Source of the DNA: JAYENK01 sp034722035
Lineage (GTDB): Bacteria; Patescibacteriota; Patescibacteriia; Patescibacteriales; UBA12075
Assembly: GCA_034722035.1 (NCBI GenBank)
Contig: JAYENK010000046.1
Span: 1-7,825 of the forward strand
Direction of reading: 5' to 3'
Length of the DNA stretch: 7,825 bases
The notes below the pieces were generated by a model. That model was not told the origin of the DNA and ran no database searches. It saw only the letters and a program-made list of their open reading frames with translations. The translations under genes and the position numbers were made by a program. Every line of letters starts with the position of its first letter. Position 1 is the first letter of the stretch. Of the stretch, positions 6,379 to 7,825 are shown piece after piece.

Positions 6379-7377
6379 ATGATAATATTTCTATACGGTA
6401 AAGACACGTTTCGGAGTCGGGAAAAATTAAAACAAATCAAGGATAAATTTAGTCGTGATATTGATAAGAATTCAAGCAGCCTGGATGTTCTTGACGGCGA
6501 GAAAATTAGTCTGGAAAAAATAAACGAGACTGTGGCCGCTCCTTCGCTTTTTGTTAAGCGACGGATGGTTGTTATTGAGAATATTTTTAAAAATAAAGAT
6601 AAAGAGATTTTTTCGGCTTTGCGTTCTTATTTTGAAAAGAAAGAAAAAGAAACTGAGGCAGAGAATGATACGATTATTGTTTTTTGGGATGATTCGGCTC
6701 TTTCCAAATCAAAAACAGGTGCGCTCTTCAAATTTTTGAGTGCAGGCAAAATTGTTCAAGAGTTTAAAGAGTTTTCTAATATTGAAACCAATAATTGGAT
6801 TAAGACTGAAGCTAAACGGCGTCAAGCTAGCATTAAGAGTCAGGCAGCAGCGCGGCTTTCGGCTATTTTTGGTAATGATTTATGGCAGTTGTCCAATGAA
6901 CTTAACAAGCTGATAAACTTTAAACGAGGTGAACAGCCTGGTTTAATCGGAGGAGAGCAAGAAGTTGAGATTGGAATTGATGATGTAAATAATTTGGCTA
7001 GAGGAAATGCAAGTGAGAATATTTTTGCTTTAACCGACGCGATTAGCACCAAAAATAAAGGCAAGGCGCTTGAACTTTTGGAAAACGAGCTTCATGCCGG
7101 TGCAGCCGAAACTTATCTTTTGTCGATGATAATCCGACAGTTTAAGATTTTAATCCAAGTGCGCAGTGCTCTGGATGATGGCATGACAGCAAGGAAAATA
7201 CAAAACGAGTTAAAGCTTCATCCTTATGTTGTACAAAAAACCAGTGCGCAAGCGCGTAATTTTTCGCTTGAGTTATTAAAAAAATTATATCAAGCGACAG
7301 TAGACATTGATTATGAATTAAAAACCGGGCAAGCTGATATTAGAACGGCTTTATCCGTAATGATTGGAGAAATATAA
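6379..7377 (+). CDS. holA: DNA polymerase III, delta subunit (clamp loader)
   Basis: The protein has 332 residues, close to the usual length of the family. The delta subunit is the wrench of the clamp loader that opens the beta sliding clamp for loading onto primed DNA. The start MIIFLYGKDTFRSREKL (1-17) is typical of the N-terminal AAA+-like but non-ATPase domain. The pattern continues with APSLFVKRRMVVIEN (54-68) and the WDDSALSKSKTGALFKFL region (103-120). The middle domain carries the FGNDLWQLSNELNKL block (164-178). The C-terminal collar domain starts near ENIFALTDAI (213-222), includes SMIIRQFKIL (249-258) and ends with the conserved HPYVVQKTSAQARNFS (281-296) and DYELKTGQADIRTAL (311-325). 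A Gly/Glu-rich loop (about 183-200) is a small insertion. The ATG at 6379 lacks a Shine-Dalgarno. The gene converges on rpsT, an arrangement also known for holA and rpsT in Bacillus. Confidence 0.92.
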   Translation: MIIFLYGKDTFRSREKLKQIKDKFSRDIDKNSSSLDVLDGEKISLEKINETVAAPSLFVKRRMVVIENIFKNKDKEIFSALRSYFEKKEKETEAENDTIIVFWDDSALSKSKTGALFKFLSAGKIVQEFKEFSNIETNNWIKTEAKRRQASIKSQAAARLSAIFGNDLWQLSNELNKLINFKRGEQPGLIGGEQEVEIGIDDVNNLARGNASENIFALTDAISTKNKGKALELLENELHAGAAETYLLSMIIRQFKILIQVRSALDDGMTARKIQNELKLHPYVVQKTSAQARNFSLELLKKLYQATVDIDYELKTGQADIRTALSVMIGEI

Positions 7378-7403
7378 AAACCCTGATTGTAATCGGGATT
7401 TTT
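7376..7403. terminator. Imperfect intrinsic terminator after holA, possibly bidirectional
   Basis: CCC-T-GAT (7381-7387) pairs with ATCGGG (7392-7397), with one bulged T and a four-base loop. It is followed by ATTTTT (7398-7403) on the plus strand. On the minus strand the same stem is followed by TTTTT (complement of 7376-7380), so it could also stop transcripts coming from rpsT. The A-run overlaps the holA stop codon. The stem is short, hence moderate confidence. Confidence 0.6.
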
Positions 7404-7409
7404 ATTGTG

Positions 7410-7433
7410 AGAGACGCATTGTTATGTGTCTTT
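7410..7433. other. Hairpin abutting the rpsT stop codon
   Basis: AGACGCAT (7412-7419) pairs with ATGTGTCT (7424-7431) through eight base pairs, including one G-T pair, with a four-base loop and two further weak pairs outside. It touches the rpsT stop codon (7432-7434 on the minus strand). No T-tract follows it in the direction of rpsT transcription, so it may protect the 3' end or act together with the stem at 7381-7397 rather than terminate by itself. Confidence 0.4.
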
Positions 7434-7692
7434 ATAGGTTTTTGTTTAATTTATTATGTAGTCTGGATTTTTTTCGGTCACAGGCGTTATCATTGATAAC
7501 GCCTTTTTGGGCAGCTTTATCATAAGACTTTAGAGTTTTATCGGTAAGTTCTTTGGCGTTTTTATTTTTAGAAATAATTGCTTTTTTAGCCTTTTTGGCC
7601 AGATTCTTCAAATTATCTTTAATTTTTTTGTTGTGCAACGCCCTTTTTACACTTTTACGTAGTTCTTTTTTAGCTGATTTAATATTTGGCAT
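7432..7692 (-). CDS. rpsT: 30S ribosomal protein S20
   Basis: This 86-residue, very basic protein binds 16S rRNA early in small-subunit assembly. The start MPNIKSAKKELRKSVKRALHNK (1-22) matches the conserved S20 N-terminus (MPNIKSAKKR-type with a following R/K-rich helix). The ending KAAQKGVINDNACDRKKSRL (59-78) matches the conserved KAAxKGVIHxNxAxRKKSRL block. Length is standard. The ATG at 7692-7690 has only an A-run and no Shine-Dalgarno before it. It is transcribed alone from the promoter at 7778-7806 and faces holA tail to tail. In Escherichia coli S20 production is feedback-controlled at translation; the hairpin-bearing leader here could serve a similar purpose, but that is only inference. 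Confidence 0.96.
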   Translation of the reverse strand: MPNIKSAKKELRKSVKRALHNKKIKDNLKNLAKKAKKAIISKNKNAKELTDKTLKSYDKAAQKGVINDNACDRKKSRLHNKLNKNL

Positions 7693-7717
7693 TTTTTAGT
7701 GATTTAAAATTTGTTAT

Positions 7718-7771
7718 TTATATTTTTTGTTGAGCTTGCCCCGCGTAGCCGATAGGCGTAGTGGGGAGCAT
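7718..7771 (-). other. Possible 17-codon upstream reading frame in the rpsT leader
   Basis: An ATG at 7771-7769, exactly at the predicted transcription start, opens a short frame encoding MLPTTPIGYAGQAQQKI and ending with taa at 7720-7718. It runs through the leader hairpin. If translated as a leaderless frame it could couple ribosome passage to hairpin opening. Short frames are common by chance and there is no independent support, so this is listed as a possibility only. Confidence 0.15.
7734..7769 (-). promoter_or_regulatory. GC-rich hairpin at the 5' end of the rpsT leader
   Basis: In the transcript, GCU (7769-7767) plus CCCC (7766-7763) pair with GGGG (7742-7739) plus AGC (7736-7734), with two bulged bases. 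An inner GCC/GGC stem closes a UAUC loop, with an internal loop between the two stems. The hairpin would begin about two bases after the predicted transcription start. Such 5'-terminal stems are known to protect some bacterial mRNAs, and ribosomal protein leaders often carry control structures. GCGTAG occurs twice within it on the plus strand (7743-7748 and 7756-7761). The G+C-rich block is out of character with the flanking AT-rich DNA, so a REP-like mobile palindrome is an alternative. Confidence 0.5.
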
Positions 7772-7777
7772 TTGAAC

Positions 7778-7806
7778 ATTATAGCGCAGGAACTTAAATT
7801 AGGCAA
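7778..7806 (-). promoter_or_regulatory. Sigma-70-type promoter of rpsT
   Basis: Read on the minus strand, TTGCCT (7806-7801, four of six -35 consensus bases) is followed after exactly 17 bp by a perfect -10 TATAAT (7783-7778). Transcription would start near 7771, giving a leader of about 78 nt before the rpsT ATG at 7692. Confidence 0.65.
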
Positions 7807-7825
7807 GGGCTATTATTTTTTACAT

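Overview
The window looks like a piece of a bacterial chromosome of low to moderate G+C. The best guess is a member of the Patescibacteria (Candidate Phyla Radiation). That guess rests on the AT-rich, lysine-rich divergent housekeeping proteins, very tight gene packing, the lack of a Shine-Dalgarno sequence before any start codon, and AT-rich micro-repeats at gene junctions. It is an inference; no rRNA or other decisive marker is present. Only standard stop codons are seen (all taa except one tga in a dead transposase), so nothing suggests a recoded genetic code.

Left third (1-1229), an accessory scar. A DDE transposase enters from the left edge. It is broken by a frameshift and an apparent internal deletion near 388-402, but the D, D and E residues are all still recognisable. 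Directly after it lie the last 51 codons of an ABC-transporter permease of the FtsX/MacB type, cut off at 948, so the insertion probably destroyed that transporter gene. Next comes an AT-rich control region (1105-1229). It holds a near-consensus sigma-70-type promoter whose -35 box sits inside a perfect 15-bp-arm inverted repeat, with further AACGTT-like boxes upstream.

Middle (1230-6323), a compact plus-strand run. A Fic-domain protein has an N-terminal inhibitory motif and a probable C-terminal helix-turn-helix. It is followed after 15 bp by a full-length DNA polymerase I with intact 5'-nuclease, proofreading and polymerase motifs, and after 6 bp more by a MurD-type muramyl ligase. No other convincing promoter was found between these genes, so fic, polA and murD may share the operator-controlled promoter.

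Right part (6324-7825). A 55-bp AT-rich spacer with repeated AATTTTAAATTT units leads to holA (DNA polymerase III delta, clamp loader). holA converges on rpsT (ribosomal protein S20, minus strand) through a short region with two hairpins. rpsT has its own recognisable promoter and a leader of about 78 nt that begins with a GC-rich hairpin, which is out of character with the surrounding DNA.

Taken together this is ordinary replication, cell-wall and ribosome housekeeping with an accessory scar at its left edge. The most interesting candidate system is the Fic protein: an AMPylation-type enzyme with its own probable DNA-binding tail, behind a symmetrical operator, sitting directly in front of polA.
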